The translations under genes were made by a program, and so were the position numbers. A stretch of 64,000 nucleotides of DNA from NCBI RefSeq assembly GCF_900128945.1, contig NZ_FQUD01000001.1:62001-126000 (forward strand), read 5' to 3'. Shown piece after piece: positions 44,165 to 52,962 of this stretch. Positions within the stretch are counted from its first letter, which is position 1. Each line of letters starts with the position of its first letter. The notes beneath the pieces were generated by a model. The model saw only the letters and a list, made by a program, of their open reading frames with translations, was not told where the DNA came from and searched no databases. This DNA is from Chryseobacterium sp. OV279. GTDB lineage: Bacteria; Bacteroidota; Bacteroidia; Flavobacteriales; Weeksellaceae.

Positions 44165-45256
44165 TTATCCTTCATTTTCATCAGGAAGATCTTCATCTAC
44201 TCCATTGTCTACAACCATTTTCCTTGGCTGCATACGATTGGTCATCAGATCGTTATATTCGCTTCTGTTCTTAAATATTTTAATAGCAGTGAAGATTGCT
44301 TCTGTAAAACTCTGCTCATCTGCGATGTTTTTTCCTGCAATATCATACGCCACTCCATGGTCCGGAGAGGTCCTGATAAAAGGAAGTCCGGCCGTGTAAT
44401 TCACGCCTTCCTCGTAGGCTAAAGTTTTGAACGGTGCCAGTCCCTGATCGTGGTACATGGCTAAAACCGCATCGAAATTTCTGTACTTATTCGGCTGAAA
44501 AAAGCTGTCTGCAGGATAAGGCCCGAAAGCCAGTATTCCGTTATCAGAAAGTTCTTTGATGGCCGGTTCTATAATTTCGATCTCTTCTTTTCCGATCACG
44601 CCCCCGTCTCCCGCATGTGGGTTCAATCCCAATACGGCAATCTTTGGTTTCTGTACGCAGAAATCTTCGATCAAGGTCTGATTTAAAGCTCTGATCTGTT
44701 TTTTTATTTTTTCTTTGGAAATATTTTCTGCTACGCTGGCAATTGGAATATGATGGGTAGAAACCGCTACTTTCAGATCTTCTGTAACTAAGAACATCAG
44801 TCCTTTTTTACTGAATTTTTCTTCAAAATAGCCTGTGTGTCCGGCATGTTTAAAGCCCATTTTCACCATTTCATCTTTGTTGATAGGTGCTGTAACCAGT
44901 ACATCAATGTCGCCTTTCATTAAGGCTTCAGTAGCCAGTTCCAGAGATTCAATGGCCATTTTGGTGGATTCTTCAGTGGGAACACCCAATTCTACATTCA
45001 CATTATCCTTGGTCAGGTTCACCATATTCAGTTTTCCCGGCTGAGCCTGCGATGCTTCATTCACGTAGTTGAAATTCAGATTCAGCTTGAAAATATTTTT
45101 CTGGAAGGTAAATAACTTTCCCGAGCCAAAAATCACCGGAGTGAAAAAATCCGTAATGGTTTTGTCTGTCAGGGACTTCATGATGATCTCCGGACCGATG
45201 CCGTTAAAATCACCTATTGAAATTCCTACTCGTACTTTATGGTTTTTTGGGCTCAT
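44165..45256 (-). CDS. pdxA: 4-hydroxythreonine-4-phosphate dehydrogenase
   Basis: PdxA oxidises 4-phosphohydroxy-L-threonine in the DXP-dependent pathway to pyridoxal phosphate. The 363-aa product has VGISIGDFNGIGPEIIMKSL, the metal-binding region HAGHTGYFEEKF, LNPHAGDGGVIGKEE, MYHDQGLAPFKTLAYEEGVNYTAGLPFIRTSPDHGVAYDIAGK, and a slightly extended acidic C-terminus. Length is normal for Bacteroidota. It is divergent from ribE over a 48-base promoter region. Confidence 0.96.
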   Translation of the reverse strand: MSPKNHKVRVGISIGDFNGIGPEIIMKSLTDKTITDFFTPVIFGSGKLFTFQKNIFKLNLNFNYVNEASQAQPGKLNMVNLTKDNVNVELGVPTEESTKMAIESLELATEALMKGDIDVLVTAPINKDEMVKMGFKHAGHTGYFEEKFSKKGLMFLVTEDLKVAVSTHHIPIASVAENISKEKIKKQIRALNQTLIEDFCVQKPKIAVLGLNPHAGDGGVIGKEEIEIIEPAIKELSDNGILAFGPYPADSFFQPNKYRNFDAVLAMYHDQGLAPFKTLAYEEGVNYTAGLPFIRTSPDHGVAYDIAGKNIADEQSFTEAIFTAIKIFKNRSEYNDLMTNRMQPRKMVVDNGVDEDLPDENEG

Positions 45257-45262
45257 TTTGAT

Positions 45263-45292
45263 TATCTTTGAAGATTATAATTTACAAATTTA
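45263..45292. promoter_or_regulatory. Divergent pdxA / ribE -7 elements
   Basis: TATCTTTG on the plus strand (45263-45270) serves ribE (ATG 45305), and TAAATTTG on the minus strand (45285-45292) serves pdxA (ATG 45256). The two boxes face each other across 14 bases, so the start sites would nearly coincide and the promoters may compete. No well-spaced -33 boxes were found. Confidence 0.45.
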
Positions 45293-45304
45293 GCAAAAAA
45301 TAAT

Positions 45305-45889
45305 ATGTTCACAGGAATTATTGAAGCAGTTGGCGTTATTGAAAAGATTGAAGAAAAAGGAAGCAACATAGATTTCACCCTAACATGTCCTTTTACAAGC
45401 GAATTAAAAATAGACCAGAGTCTGGCTCATAACGGGTGTTGCCTTACCGTTGTTGAGATTAAAGATGATCAATATGTGGTAACGGCCATCAATGAAACAC
45501 TGGAAAAGACCAATCTTGGAAAATGGAATGTAGGTACAGTCGTAAACCTTGAGCGATGCATGAAGATGGATGGAAGACTGGACGGGCATATTGTACAGGG
45601 TCATGTAGATAAAACCGGTGAAGTAGCAGGAATCGAAAATAAAGACGGAAGCTATTTTATTACCATTAAATATGAAGATAACGGAAGTTTTGTAACGGTT
45701 CCTCAGGGTTCTATTACAGTAAACGGAATCAGTTTGACGGTGGCAAAAAGTGAAGATACTCAGTTTTCTGTGGCCATTATTCCGTATACTTGGGAGTTTA
45801 CCAATATGCAGCATCTTAAAATCGGAGATCAGGTTAATTTAGAATTTGACATCATTGGTAAGTATATTGCTAGGTTAATTAAAAAGTAG
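45305..45889 (+). CDS. ribE: Riboflavin synthase (alpha chain)
   Basis: The enzyme dismutates two molecules of 6,7-dimethyl-8-ribityllumazine to riboflavin. The 194-aa product begins with the invariant MFTGIIEAVG, contains two lumazine-binding repeats with NGCCLTVVEI and NGISLTVAK, the linker GHIVQGHVDKTGEV, and ends with FDIIGKYIARL. It is first in a tight plus-strand run ribE - kinase (one-base gap) - trmN6. Confidence 0.96.
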   Translation: MFTGIIEAVGVIEKIEEKGSNIDFTLTCPFTSELKIDQSLAHNGCCLTVVEIKDDQYVVTAINETLEKTNLGKWNVGTVVNLERCMKMDGRLDGHIVQGHVDKTGEVAGIENKDGSYFITIKYEDNGSFVTVPQGSITVNGISLTVAKSEDTQFSVAIIPYTWEFTNMQHLKIGDQVNLEFDIIGKYIARLIKK

Positions 45890-45890
45890 G

Positions 45891-47345
45891 ATGCCGATAA
45901 GTAAATACAAAGGATACAGTTTAAGGAACCGGGTGTTTTTCGGATTCCTTCTCGTTTGTTTTTTAAGTGTTGTGGCTACATCGCTCGTTCCCTATTTTGT
46001 CTTAAGGAATAATTCTCTGCAGCAAAGCAATATTGATATGCAGGAGAAGACGAATGCCGTGATGAGATACCTTGACTATGCCGTAAGCCGTACTCTCGTG
46101 GAGACGGAAGACCTGCCGATGGTATTGGGGAACAAGATTTTTGAGATAGCAGATATCAACCAGCACGATATTGTAATCTATGATCTGAAAGGGAATTACC
46201 TTCTTTCCAATAAAGACGAAAGCCTTATTGATCAGAAAACGATTCCGATTCATATTGTGAATAAGATTCTGTCTACCGATTCAAGAGTGGATATCAAAGG
46301 ATATGATAAGAAAAAAGATGCAGGACGCACTTCTTCTTATCTCCTGTTAAAAAACAATGAACTGGAACCTATAGGAATTGTCTATATTCCTTTGTATCAT
46401 AATGAATCTGCCTATCTGGATGTTCTTCACCAGTATATCAAATACATTTTACTGGTAGATATTTTCCTTATCCTTTTCAGTATCTGGATAAGCTGGGTAA
46501 CATCGAACAGTTTAGCGAAAAATATTACTAAATTTTCTGATATGATCACCCGTATTACATTGTTTGAAAATGAAATGCGTCCGATCAGATATTATAAAAA
46601 TGATGAGCTTAATGCGCTGGCAAGAGCTTATAACAGGATGATTCTTCAGATTCAGGATCAGAAAGAAAGATTGCGTTTCAAAGCATCTGAAGAAGCCTGG
46701 AGAGAGATGGCAAAACAGGTGGCTCATGAGGTGAAAAATCCTCTTACGCCTATGAAACTTACCATCCAGAATTTTGAAAGAAAATTTGATCCGGAAGATC
46801 CGAATATCAGAGAAAGAGTAAAGCAGATGAGCAAAACAATGGTAGATCAGATCGACCTGATTGCTACTGTGGCTTCAGCGTTCTCAGAATTTGCCAAACT
46901 TCCTGAAAAAAATAATGAAGTCATTAATCTGAATACCGAAGTGGAAGATATTCTGCGTGTGTTCAATGATGACAGCATCTTTATGCATTCCAATAAAGGG
47001 AATATTATGATCAATATGGACCGGATTTACCTTTCCAGGATCATCACGAACCTTGTCACCAATGCTAAGCAGGCTCAAAGTGATGAACGTAAGCTGATCA
47101 TCAATGTAGATGTGGAACAGCACCAGAGAAGGGTTATGATCTCTGTACAGGACAATGGAATAGGGATTCCTGAAAATATGTACGAAAGAATATTTGAACC
47201 TAATTTTACTTCTAAAAACAGCGGAATGGGACTTGGTCTCTCGATGGTCAGAAAGATGATTGAGGATTATAAAGGAGAAATCGCAGTGAAATCTGAAGTA
47301 GGGAAGGGATCTACATTTACCATTACACTGCCTACGAATTTATAG
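45891..47345 (+). CDS. NtrY-like sensor histidine kinase
   Basis: This 484-aa membrane kinase has transmembrane helices at about 14-36 and 183-203 flanking a periplasmic sensor of about 145 residues, and a HAMP domain (about 204-255). The DHp helix has the NtrY-type box AHEVKNPLTPMKL (phospho-acceptor His279), followed by a GHKL ATPase with N-box NLVTNAKQA, G1 DNGIGIP and GMGLGLSMV. No response regulator is next to it, so it is an orphan kinase here. Start and stop couple it to ribE and trmN6. The signal is unknown. Confidence 0.92.
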   Translation: MPISKYKGYSLRNRVFFGFLLVCFLSVVATSLVPYFVLRNNSLQQSNIDMQEKTNAVMRYLDYAVSRTLVETEDLPMVLGNKIFEIADINQHDIVIYDLKGNYLLSNKDESLIDQKTIPIHIVNKILSTDSRVDIKGYDKKKDAGRTSSYLLLKNNELEPIGIVYIPLYHNESAYLDVLHQYIKYILLVDIFLILFSIWISWVTSNSLAKNITKFSDMITRITLFENEMRPIRYYKNDELNALARAYNRMILQIQDQKERLRFKASEEAWREMAKQVAHEVKNPLTPMKLTIQNFERKFDPEDPNIRERVKQMSKTMVDQIDLIATVASAFSEFAKLPEKNNEVINLNTEVEDILRVFNDDSIFMHSNKGNIMINMDRIYLSRIITNLVTNAKQAQSDERKLIINVDVEQHQRRVMISVQDNGIGIPENMYERIFEPNFTSKNSGMGLGLSMVRKMIEDYKGEIAVKSEVGKGSTFTITLPTNL

Positions 47346-48040
47346 TGAAGCCTTTTACCTTTAAATATTTCGAAATTCAACAGTCAAAAAATGTCTTCCG
47401 TGTAGGAACAGACGGAGTATTGCTGGGTGTTTTGGCTGATGTGGAAAATGCATCGGAAGTTTTAGAAATAGGAACAGGAACCGGCCTGATTTCGTTAATG
47501 CTTGCTCAAAGAAATACAAAGGCAAGCTTTCTTGGCCTGGATATTAATGAAGATGCCGTTTTACTTACCAGAACTAATTTTGAGCATTCTCCTTTTCGTT
47601 CAAGGCTGAAAAATATTCATCAGGACCTTAAGACCTTTGAGACTGAAAAGAAGTTTGATCTGATTGTTTCAAATCCTCCTTATTTTGAAGAATCCGGCTC
47701 GGATAAAGACAAAATTGCCCGCCAGACCGTAGAGTTGAATTTCCAACAGCTTATTGTAGCTTCAGTAAAATTTTTGGACGATCAGGGTATTTTGTCGGTT
47801 ATTATTCCTGCTGAAGCCGGAGATGACTTTATTAAAACAGCTTTAGAAAATCAATTGTTTTTGAAGCGTAGAATCAATATCAAAGGAATAGAAAATTCCA
47901 AAACGAAAAGATTAGTTCTTGAGTTTTCACTGGCAGAAATGCAGGTCCAAGAGTCTGATTTTGTGATAGAAAAAAGTCCGAGACAATACTCGGACCTATA
48001 TCTTGAACTCACTAAGGAGTTTCATGTCTTTGGTAAATAG
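47345..48040 (+). CDS. trmN6: tRNA1(Val) (adenine37-N6)-methyltransferase-like protein
   Basis: This SAM-dependent methyltransferase (231 aa) has VLEIGTGTGLISLMLAQ (SAM-binding loop), FLGLDINEDAV, and the adenine-N6 signature NPPYFEESG, as in E. coli TrmN6/YfiC. It starts with GTG overlapping the kinase stop codon by one base (TAGTG), so the start is well placed by coupling even though it is not ATG. It likely modifies A37 of tRNA(Val). Confidence 0.88.
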   Translation: MKPFTFKYFEIQQSKNVFRVGTDGVLLGVLADVENASEVLEIGTGTGLISLMLAQRNTKASFLGLDINEDAVLLTRTNFEHSPFRSRLKNIHQDLKTFETEKKFDLIVSNPPYFEESGSDKDKIARQTVELNFQQLIVASVKFLDDQGILSVIIPAEAGDDFIKTALENQLFLKRRINIKGIENSKTKRLVLEFSLAEMQVQESDFVIEKSPRQYSDLYLELTKEFHVFGK

Positions 48041-48121
48041 AAGTTAGTAGTTAGAGATTAGAAGTTAGTGGTGACTGCTTAGTCTTTATCTGAATTCCTT
48101 AATTTCTCAATCTCTTAATTT
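48041..48121. repeat. Intergenic inverted word repeat
   Basis: Between convergent genes the left part reads tagttagagattagaagttag and the right part ccttaatttctcaatctctt. The complement of the right part resembles the left (TTAGAGATT versus TTAAGAGATTGAG), so an imperfect hairpin is possible. It lacks the GC-rich stem of a normal terminator. Confidence 0.5.
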
Positions 48122-48832
48122 TTATTCAAATAACTCAGCTGTATCCAGTACAGAAACTTTTCCGTCTTCACATCTGATCGCTTCACCAGGGAAGTTTTGG
48201 ATCATATGGTAATCATGCGTTGCCATTACTACAGCGGCTCCGTTTTCAAGGGCTACCTGCTTCAGAAGGGTCATGATTTCGTTGGATGTTTCAGGGTCAA
48301 GGTTTCCGGTAGGCTCATCGGCAAGGATAAGGTCAGGGTGATTCAGTAAAGCTCTGGCAATGGCTATACGCTGTTGCTCACCACCTGAAAGTTCATGTGG
48401 CATTTTGTGCTTTTTGCTCTTCATATTCACGCTTCCCAAAACTTCGTTGATGCGGTCTTCCATTTTTACTTTATCATTCCATCCTGTAGCTTCAAGAACG
48501 AATTTTAAGTTTTTCTCAACCGTTCTGTCTGAAAGCAGTTGGAAATCCTGGAATACGATTCCCAGTTTTCTTCTTAAGTTGGGGATATCTGAAGGTTTCA
48601 GCTTGGCCAGTTCAAAACCTACCACAGCACCATGTCCGGATGCCAAAGGAATGTGTCCGTAAAGCGTCTTTAATAGGGAACTTTTTCCGGAACCGGTCTT
48701 TCCGATAAGGTAGCAGAATCTGCCTTTTTTTATGTTAAGATTAACATCAGAAAGGACAGTGAAATTTTTTTGCGCAATCTTTGCGTTCTGTAAGCTTATA
48801 ATATTATCTCCGGAGATATTTGTATGCGGCAT
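48122..48832 (-). CDS. ftsE: Cell division ATP-binding protein FtsE
   Basis: The 236-aa ABC ATPase has Walker A IGKTGSGKSSLLK, the Q-loop VFQDFQLL, signature LSGGEQQRIAIARAL, Walker B LILADEPTGNLD and the H-loop ATHDY. The divergent FtsE-like features are strong (LRRKLGIVFQDFQLLSDRTVEKNL). FtsE works with the membrane protein FtsX to activate cell wall hydrolases at the division site. No ftsX is adjacent here. Confidence 0.88.
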   Translation of the reverse strand: MPHTNISGDNIISLQNAKIAQKNFTVLSDVNLNIKKGRFCYLIGKTGSGKSSLLKTLYGHIPLASGHGAVVGFELAKLKPSDIPNLRRKLGIVFQDFQLLSDRTVEKNLKFVLEATGWNDKVKMEDRINEVLGSVNMKSKKHKMPHELSGGEQQRIAIARALLNHPDLILADEPTGNLDPETSNEIMTLLKQVALENGAAVVMATHDYHMIQNFPGEAIRCEDGKVSVLDTAELFE

Positions 48833-48935
48833 AATTCAATTTTATGGTGCTATTTCTAAAATATTTTTTCACATCTTAAAAATAGAAAAAAGAAGCTTAA
48901 AAAACCTAAACTTTAGGAAATTTTAACAACAAAAA

Positions 48936-48963
48936 ATGCCTGAAAAACTTCTTTTCAAGCATG
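48936..48963 (-). terminator. Rho-independent terminator of rpmH
   Basis: The stem atgcctgaaaa / ttttcaagcat has a single wobble, and on the minus strand the hairpin is followed by TTTTTTGTT. It begins about 24 bases past the rpmH stop. Confidence 0.72.
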
Positions 48964-48986
48964 ATTTGTATATGATATCCGAGATA

Positions 48987-49145
48987 TTATCTCTTAGCGC
49001 GCGCAGCACTAACAGTTAAACTCTTTCTGCCTTTAGCTCTTCTTGCTGCCAAAACTCTTCTACCGTTTGGCGTAGACATTCTTTCTCTGAAACCGTGTTT
49101 GTTTCTTTTCTTTCTTTCTGATGGCTGGAATGTTCTTTTACTCAT
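48987..49145 (-). CDS. rpmH: 50S ribosomal protein L34
   Basis: The 52-aa frame from the ATG at 49145 begins [18 protein letters not shown] and continues with [23 protein letters not shown], the hallmark L34 pattern, ending in [11 protein letters not shown]. The gene is well expressed by the look of its promoter and stands alone between its terminator and a divergent DHH phosphoesterase gene. Confidence 0.97.
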   Translation of the reverse strand: MSKRTFQPSERKKRNKHGFRERMSTPNGRRVLAARRAKGRKSLTVSAARAKR

Positions 49146-49189
49146 TACTATATATTTAAATCGTAATTAATCTATTAATTTTCAGGTTG

Positions 49190-49220
49190 CAAAGATATAG
49201 AAATTTTTAAAAGTTACAAA
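49190..49220 (-). promoter_or_regulatory. rpmH promoter (TTTG - 19 bases - TATCTTTG)
   Basis: On the minus strand the -33 TTTG (49217-49220) and -7 TATCTTTG (49190-49197) are 19 bases apart, one of the best matches in the window. Confidence 0.7.
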
Positions 49221-49315
49221 TTTTCATCATCTTTTTTTGGAAATTATTTGAAATGTTTTTGATCCTTTATTCATAAACCCCGAGATAGAAAAGAAATCAG
49301 GCTACAGAAATTACA

Positions 49316-49347
49316 TTGAGATGATTTATTTAAAAGCTCTATCTTTG
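49316..49347 (+). promoter_or_regulatory. Promoter of the DHH phosphoesterase gene (TTG - 21 bases - TATCTTTG)
   Basis: The -33 TTG (49316-49318) and -7 TATCTTTG (49340-49347) are 21 bases apart on the plus strand. The predicted start near 49353 leaves a leader of about 27 bases to the ATG at 49380. Confidence 0.6.
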
Positions 49348-49379
49348 GAAACTCAAATTTAAAGAAAAATAAGCACACG

Positions 49380-50378
49380 ATGTTTACACCAATAGAACTT
49401 TTAGATATCAATACATTACTTACGCCTGAAAGCAAGATCGTTATCCTTACTCATTACAATCCGGACGGAGATGCTATCGGTTCCAGTTTGGGACTGAAGC
49501 ATTATTTAAGAGCAAAAGGGATTCCTGCAGAAGTAATTGTACCGAATGATTTTCCGAAATTTCTGAAATGGATGCCGGAATCTAAAAAGGTGATCATTGG
49601 TGAATACAAAAGAAAATATGCATTTGACCTGATCAGTGGGGCAGATGTGATCTTCTGCCTTGATTTTAATGCACCTTCAAGGATTGGTATATTAGGAGAA
49701 TGGCTGACGAAGGCGAGAGCTAAGAAAATCCTTATCGATCACCACCAACAGCCTGAGGAATTTGATTTTGTTTATTCTGATACTGTAATTCCTGCAACTT
49801 CCCAGATGATCTACCATTTTATTGAAGCTATGGGGGATGAAGCATTAGTGAATCAGGATATGGCAGAGTGTCTTTATACAGGGATTATGACCGATACCGG
49901 TGGTTTCCGTTTCCGTTCTACGAGTGCAACTACGCATAGAATTATTGCTAATTTAATTGAGAAAGGAGCTGATCCTTCCATAATCACTTCAAATACATGG
50001 GATACGAATACGGTTTCCCGTCTTCATCTTCTGGCTCTTGTACTGGGAAGAATAGAAGTGGTGAATGATGGTAAAGTTGCCGTTTTATCACTAACCAGAA
50101 ACGAGCTTAAGGAATATGGCTTCCAGAAAGGAGATACAGAAGGTTTCGTGAATTACGGACTGAGTATTGCCGGAGTGAAAATGGCTGCTTTCTTTATGGA
50201 AGATCTTTATGATGATTTTATCAAAATTTCTTTCAGAAGTAAGGATGATGTAGATGTAAACCAGTTCTCCAGAAAGTACTTTAACGGAGGCGGACATATC
50301 AATGCGGCAGGTGGAAAATCTTTAGGCTCACTTGAAAATACGATTGTAGATTTTAAACGTTTTATTGAAAATGCGTAA
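49380..50378 (+). CDS. DHH/DHHA1 phosphoesterase, NrnA-like oligoribonuclease/pAp phosphatase
   Basis: The 332-aa enzyme has the DHH motifs in order: THYNPDGDAIGSSLGL (His25, Asp29, Asp31), FCLDFNAPSRIG, LIDHHQQPEEFDF (the DHH motif), GIMTDTGGFRFRSTS, and a C-terminal DHHA1 GGGHINAAGGK. NrnA-family proteins degrade 2- to 5-nucleotide RNAs and pAp. It is monocistronic with its own promoter, and the next gene is 90 bases away. Confidence 0.9.
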   Translation: MFTPIELLDINTLLTPESKIVILTHYNPDGDAIGSSLGLKHYLRAKGIPAEVIVPNDFPKFLKWMPESKKVIIGEYKRKYAFDLISGADVIFCLDFNAPSRIGILGEWLTKARAKKILIDHHQQPEEFDFVYSDTVIPATSQMIYHFIEAMGDEALVNQDMAECLYTGIMTDTGGFRFRSTSATTHRIIANLIEKGADPSIITSNTWDTNTVSRLHLLALVLGRIEVVNDGKVAVLSLTRNELKEYGFQKGDTEGFVNYGLSIAGVKMAAFFMEDLYDDFIKISFRSKDDVDVNQFSRKYFNGGGHINAAGGKSLGSLENTIVDFKRFIENA

Positions 50379-50468
50379 TTAATTTCATAAAGTTCTGTTG
50401 AATAGTTTGTTTTATTTATAGATTTATTGTACTTTAGGCAGTGAATTAATGAAAAACCAAATTATTTT

Positions 50469-52058
50469 ATGAAAACAAAATTACTCACGTTTTTGTTTGC
50501 ATTGCCTGTTCTGGCCAGTGCACAATTTTCTCAAAACTTTGATGCAGGTACTACCACTCCTGCGGGATGGAGTGTCATTAACGGAGGAGATGCCAACGGT
50601 TTCATTTTTGGACCTGGTGCTCCGCGAAGTGTGTATTCATTGCCGAATGCAGCGCAGATCAACTACAGTGCTACTGCTCATGATGATTATTTAGTAACTC
50701 CTGCTATTACCGTAGTAGCTGGTGTTAACGACAGGATTACCTACTTCGTAAAGAACCAGGATCCTAATTACGTGGAAAGTTACGCGGTTAAATTATCTAC
50801 GACAACTGCTACTGCAGCTGCTTTTACAACGGTACTTACACCTGTAGCACCGGCTCCTAATAAATGGACCTTCTTTTCTGTAGATCTTTCTGCTTATGTA
50901 GGACAAACGGTGTACGTAGGTTTTCAGGCTACTTCTCCAGATATGTTCAGATTGTTGTTTGATAGTATAGGCAGCGATACTGCACCTACAGTAGTTCCTA
51001 ATTGTGTGGCTGCTTTAACTGCGCCAGCTAATGGGGCAACAGGAGTGAACCCAAATGCTGCAACATTAACCTGGACTGCACCAACCGGAGGAGCAAAAGT
51101 TGACAGCTATGACTTGTACCTGGATACCAACCCGAATCCAACCACTCTGGTAGCGAGCAATTATTTGTTTGCTGATTTTACAACCTTGCAAGGAAACGCT
51201 ACTTACTATTGGAAGGTAGTTGCTAAGAATGCAGCAGGTGTGGCGGTAGGATGTCAGACTTCAAGTTTCACGACTGGTGATTCATTTGCACCATATTGTT
51301 TCGGAAACCTTCTGTTTACTGATGGTGTAGAGCCTATTACCTCTGTTCAGCTGAGAAATATGACGAATACTTCTTCAGAGATATTAACCAGCCCAACCCA
51401 TGAAAATTTCATTAATAAAAATGTATCCGTGGAGCAGGGTGGAACGTATCCTATCACTTTCAAAGGAAATACGGATGGAAACAATTCAAACAGATTTATA
51501 GTCTATGTAGACTGGAATCAGGATGGAGATTTCGTAGATACGGGAGAAGTGTTTTTCGGAACAGCAGCAACTATAGTATCACTAGTGAACTCCACAGGTA
51601 TTGATACGAAAACTGCAACCGGAAATATTGTGGTTCCTGCAACAGCAACATTAGGAAAAACAAGAATGAGAGTGAAAAAGACTTATGGATCCACAGCTTA
51701 TCTAAGCCCATGTTATTCTTCCGGTACAACGCTTGCTGCCACTACGGGAACAGCGGCTTACGGACAGGCTGAAGATTACAGCATCACCATCGTTCCTGCC
51801 GGATCATTAGCAGTTAATGAAACGAATGCTAAAGCAAAATTATCCGTATATCCGAATCCAATGAAAGATGTTTTAAACATTTCAGCGGCGGACAGAAAAG
51901 TAACGGAAGTATCGTTCTATTCTGCTGAAGGTAGACTGGTAAAAACTGTGAAGGACAATGTTTCTGTAGTTCCTACGAATGATCTGAACTCAGGAATGTA
52001 TGTTGTAAAAGTGAAAACAGCAGATTCAGAACAGACCTTTAAAGTGATTAAAGAATAA
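50469..52058 (+). CDS. T9SS type A secreted protein with cleaved-adhesin, Fn3-like and GEVED domains
   Basis: This 529-aa protein has a signal peptide (MKTKLLTFLFALPVLASAQ). A choice-of-anchor J / cleaved-adhesin domain spans about 20-175 (GWSVINGGDANGF, DDYLVTPAITV). A Fn3-like domain follows at about 180-270 (PNAATLTWTAPTGG, NATYYWKVVAKN), a GEVED domain at about 275-445 (VYVDWNQDGDFVDTGEVFFG, GQAEDYSITI), and a type A sorting domain at about 455-529 (KLSVYPNPMKDVLNISA, DLNSGMYVVKV, FKVIKE). It is predicted to be secreted or surface-attached and to bind a ligand. A candidate promoter with one mismatch (TTTG at 50406, TACTTTAG at 50430-50437) lies upstream. Confidence 0.88.
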   Translation: MKTKLLTFLFALPVLASAQFSQNFDAGTTTPAGWSVINGGDANGFIFGPGAPRSVYSLPNAAQINYSATAHDDYLVTPAITVVAGVNDRITYFVKNQDPNYVESYAVKLSTTTATAAAFTTVLTPVAPAPNKWTFFSVDLSAYVGQTVYVGFQATSPDMFRLLFDSIGSDTAPTVVPNCVAALTAPANGATGVNPNAATLTWTAPTGGAKVDSYDLYLDTNPNPTTLVASNYLFADFTTLQGNATYYWKVVAKNAAGVAVGCQTSSFTTGDSFAPYCFGNLLFTDGVEPITSVQLRNMTNTSSEILTSPTHENFINKNVSVEQGGTYPITFKGNTDGNNSNRFIVYVDWNQDGDFVDTGEVFFGTAATIVSLVNSTGIDTKTATGNIVVPATATLGKTRMRVKKTYGSTAYLSPCYSSGTTLAATTGTAAYGQAEDYSITIVPAGSLAVNETNAKAKLSVYPNPMKDVLNISAADRKVTEVSFYSAEGRLVKTVKDNVSVVPTNDLNSGMYVVKVKTADSEQTFKVIKE

Positions 52059-52078
52059 TACTTTTAATAATAATATAA

Positions 52079-52891
52079 TCAGAGGCTCTCAATTTGGGAG
52101 CCTTTTTTATATCCTTTTTCTTCCAATTCCTGACATGTGTATTCATAAACTTCCTGAAACATAATGTCCAGGTTTTTCTTACTGAATAAACTGAACTTTG
52201 TCATTTTAGGAGGATCTAAAAAAATATCACAGGACTTGACTTTAGAATAAACCGATTTGGCGATGGCTAAATGGAGAATTCTGTCAAACTCTTTCATCAG
52301 GCTCATCTTTTTCAGTTCGTCATAGCTTATGGAATTGACGTGGGAAGCAATTAAAAAATCACATTTGTCAATAATCGGTTCAATGGGAAGGTTGTCGAGA
52401 ACGCCACCATCCACATATATTTTTTCACCAATTCTTACGGGGGGCAGAATAAATGGAACGCTTGATGAAGCCAAGAGAGGTCCGAAAAGTTCTCCTTCAG
52501 AAAAAAAGTCCACAATGCCATGCGTCATTTCGGTGGCTGTAACGTAAACAGGGATTTTCAGGATCTTAAAGTCATTCTCGGGAAAATGATCATTAAAAAG
52601 TTTTAAAATGAAATTTGAGCTGAAAATGCCATTTTTAGAGAGTTTTAGATAGGACCTTGAGAAGAAGGTGGTATTTCTTACGATATCCATCATCTCGTCC
52701 GGTGATTTTCCAAAAGAGTAAAAAGCCCCGACAATAGAGCCCGCGCTGGTTCCTGAAATGATTTGTGGTTTCAGATTGTATTCTTCCAGTGCTTTCAGTA
52801 CCGCGATATGGGCGATTCCACGCATTCCTCCACCGGAAAGCGTAAGACCGATGATCGGCGGTTTCTTTTTTTTGAACGAGAATAAACCCAT
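52079..52891 (-). CDS. Patatin-like phospholipase (RssA-like)
   Basis: The product is 270 aa from the ATG at 52891 (MGLFSFKKKKPPIIGL); the frame extends six more codons upstream, but without family support. The motifs are LTLSGGGMRGIAHIAVLKAL (oxyanion loop), ISGTSAGSIVGAFY with nucleophile Ser49 in GxSxG, and YVDGGVLDNLPIEP with the Asp of the Ser-Asp dyad. It is a predicted acyl hydrolase on phospholipids. The C-terminal codons overlap the plus-strand terminator at 52083. Confidence 0.9.
   Translation of the reverse strand: MGLFSFKKKKPPIIGLTLSGGGMRGIAHIAVLKALEEYNLKPQIISGTSAGSIVGAFYSFGKSPDEMMDIVRNTTFFSRSYLKLSKNGIFSSNFILKLFNDHFPENDFKILKIPVYVTATEMTHGIVDFFSEGELFGPLLASSSVPFILPPVRIGEKIYVDGGVLDNLPIEPIIDKCDFLIASHVNSISYDELKKMSLMKEFDRILHLAIAKSVYSKVKSCDIFLDPPKMTKFSLFSKKNLDIMFQEVYEYTCQELEEKGYKKGSQIESL
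52083..52103 (+). terminator. Rho-independent terminator of the 50469-52058 gene
   Basis: The stem aggctctc / gggagcct with one wobble pair is followed by TTTTTT on the plus strand. It overlaps the end of the convergent patatin gene. Confidence 0.7.
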
Positions 52892-52962
52892 TGAGATAAT
52901 TATCCCCACTAATATACAAGAAATTTTGATATGCAGAGGCTAAGACTGCAGGTGTAGGCTGT

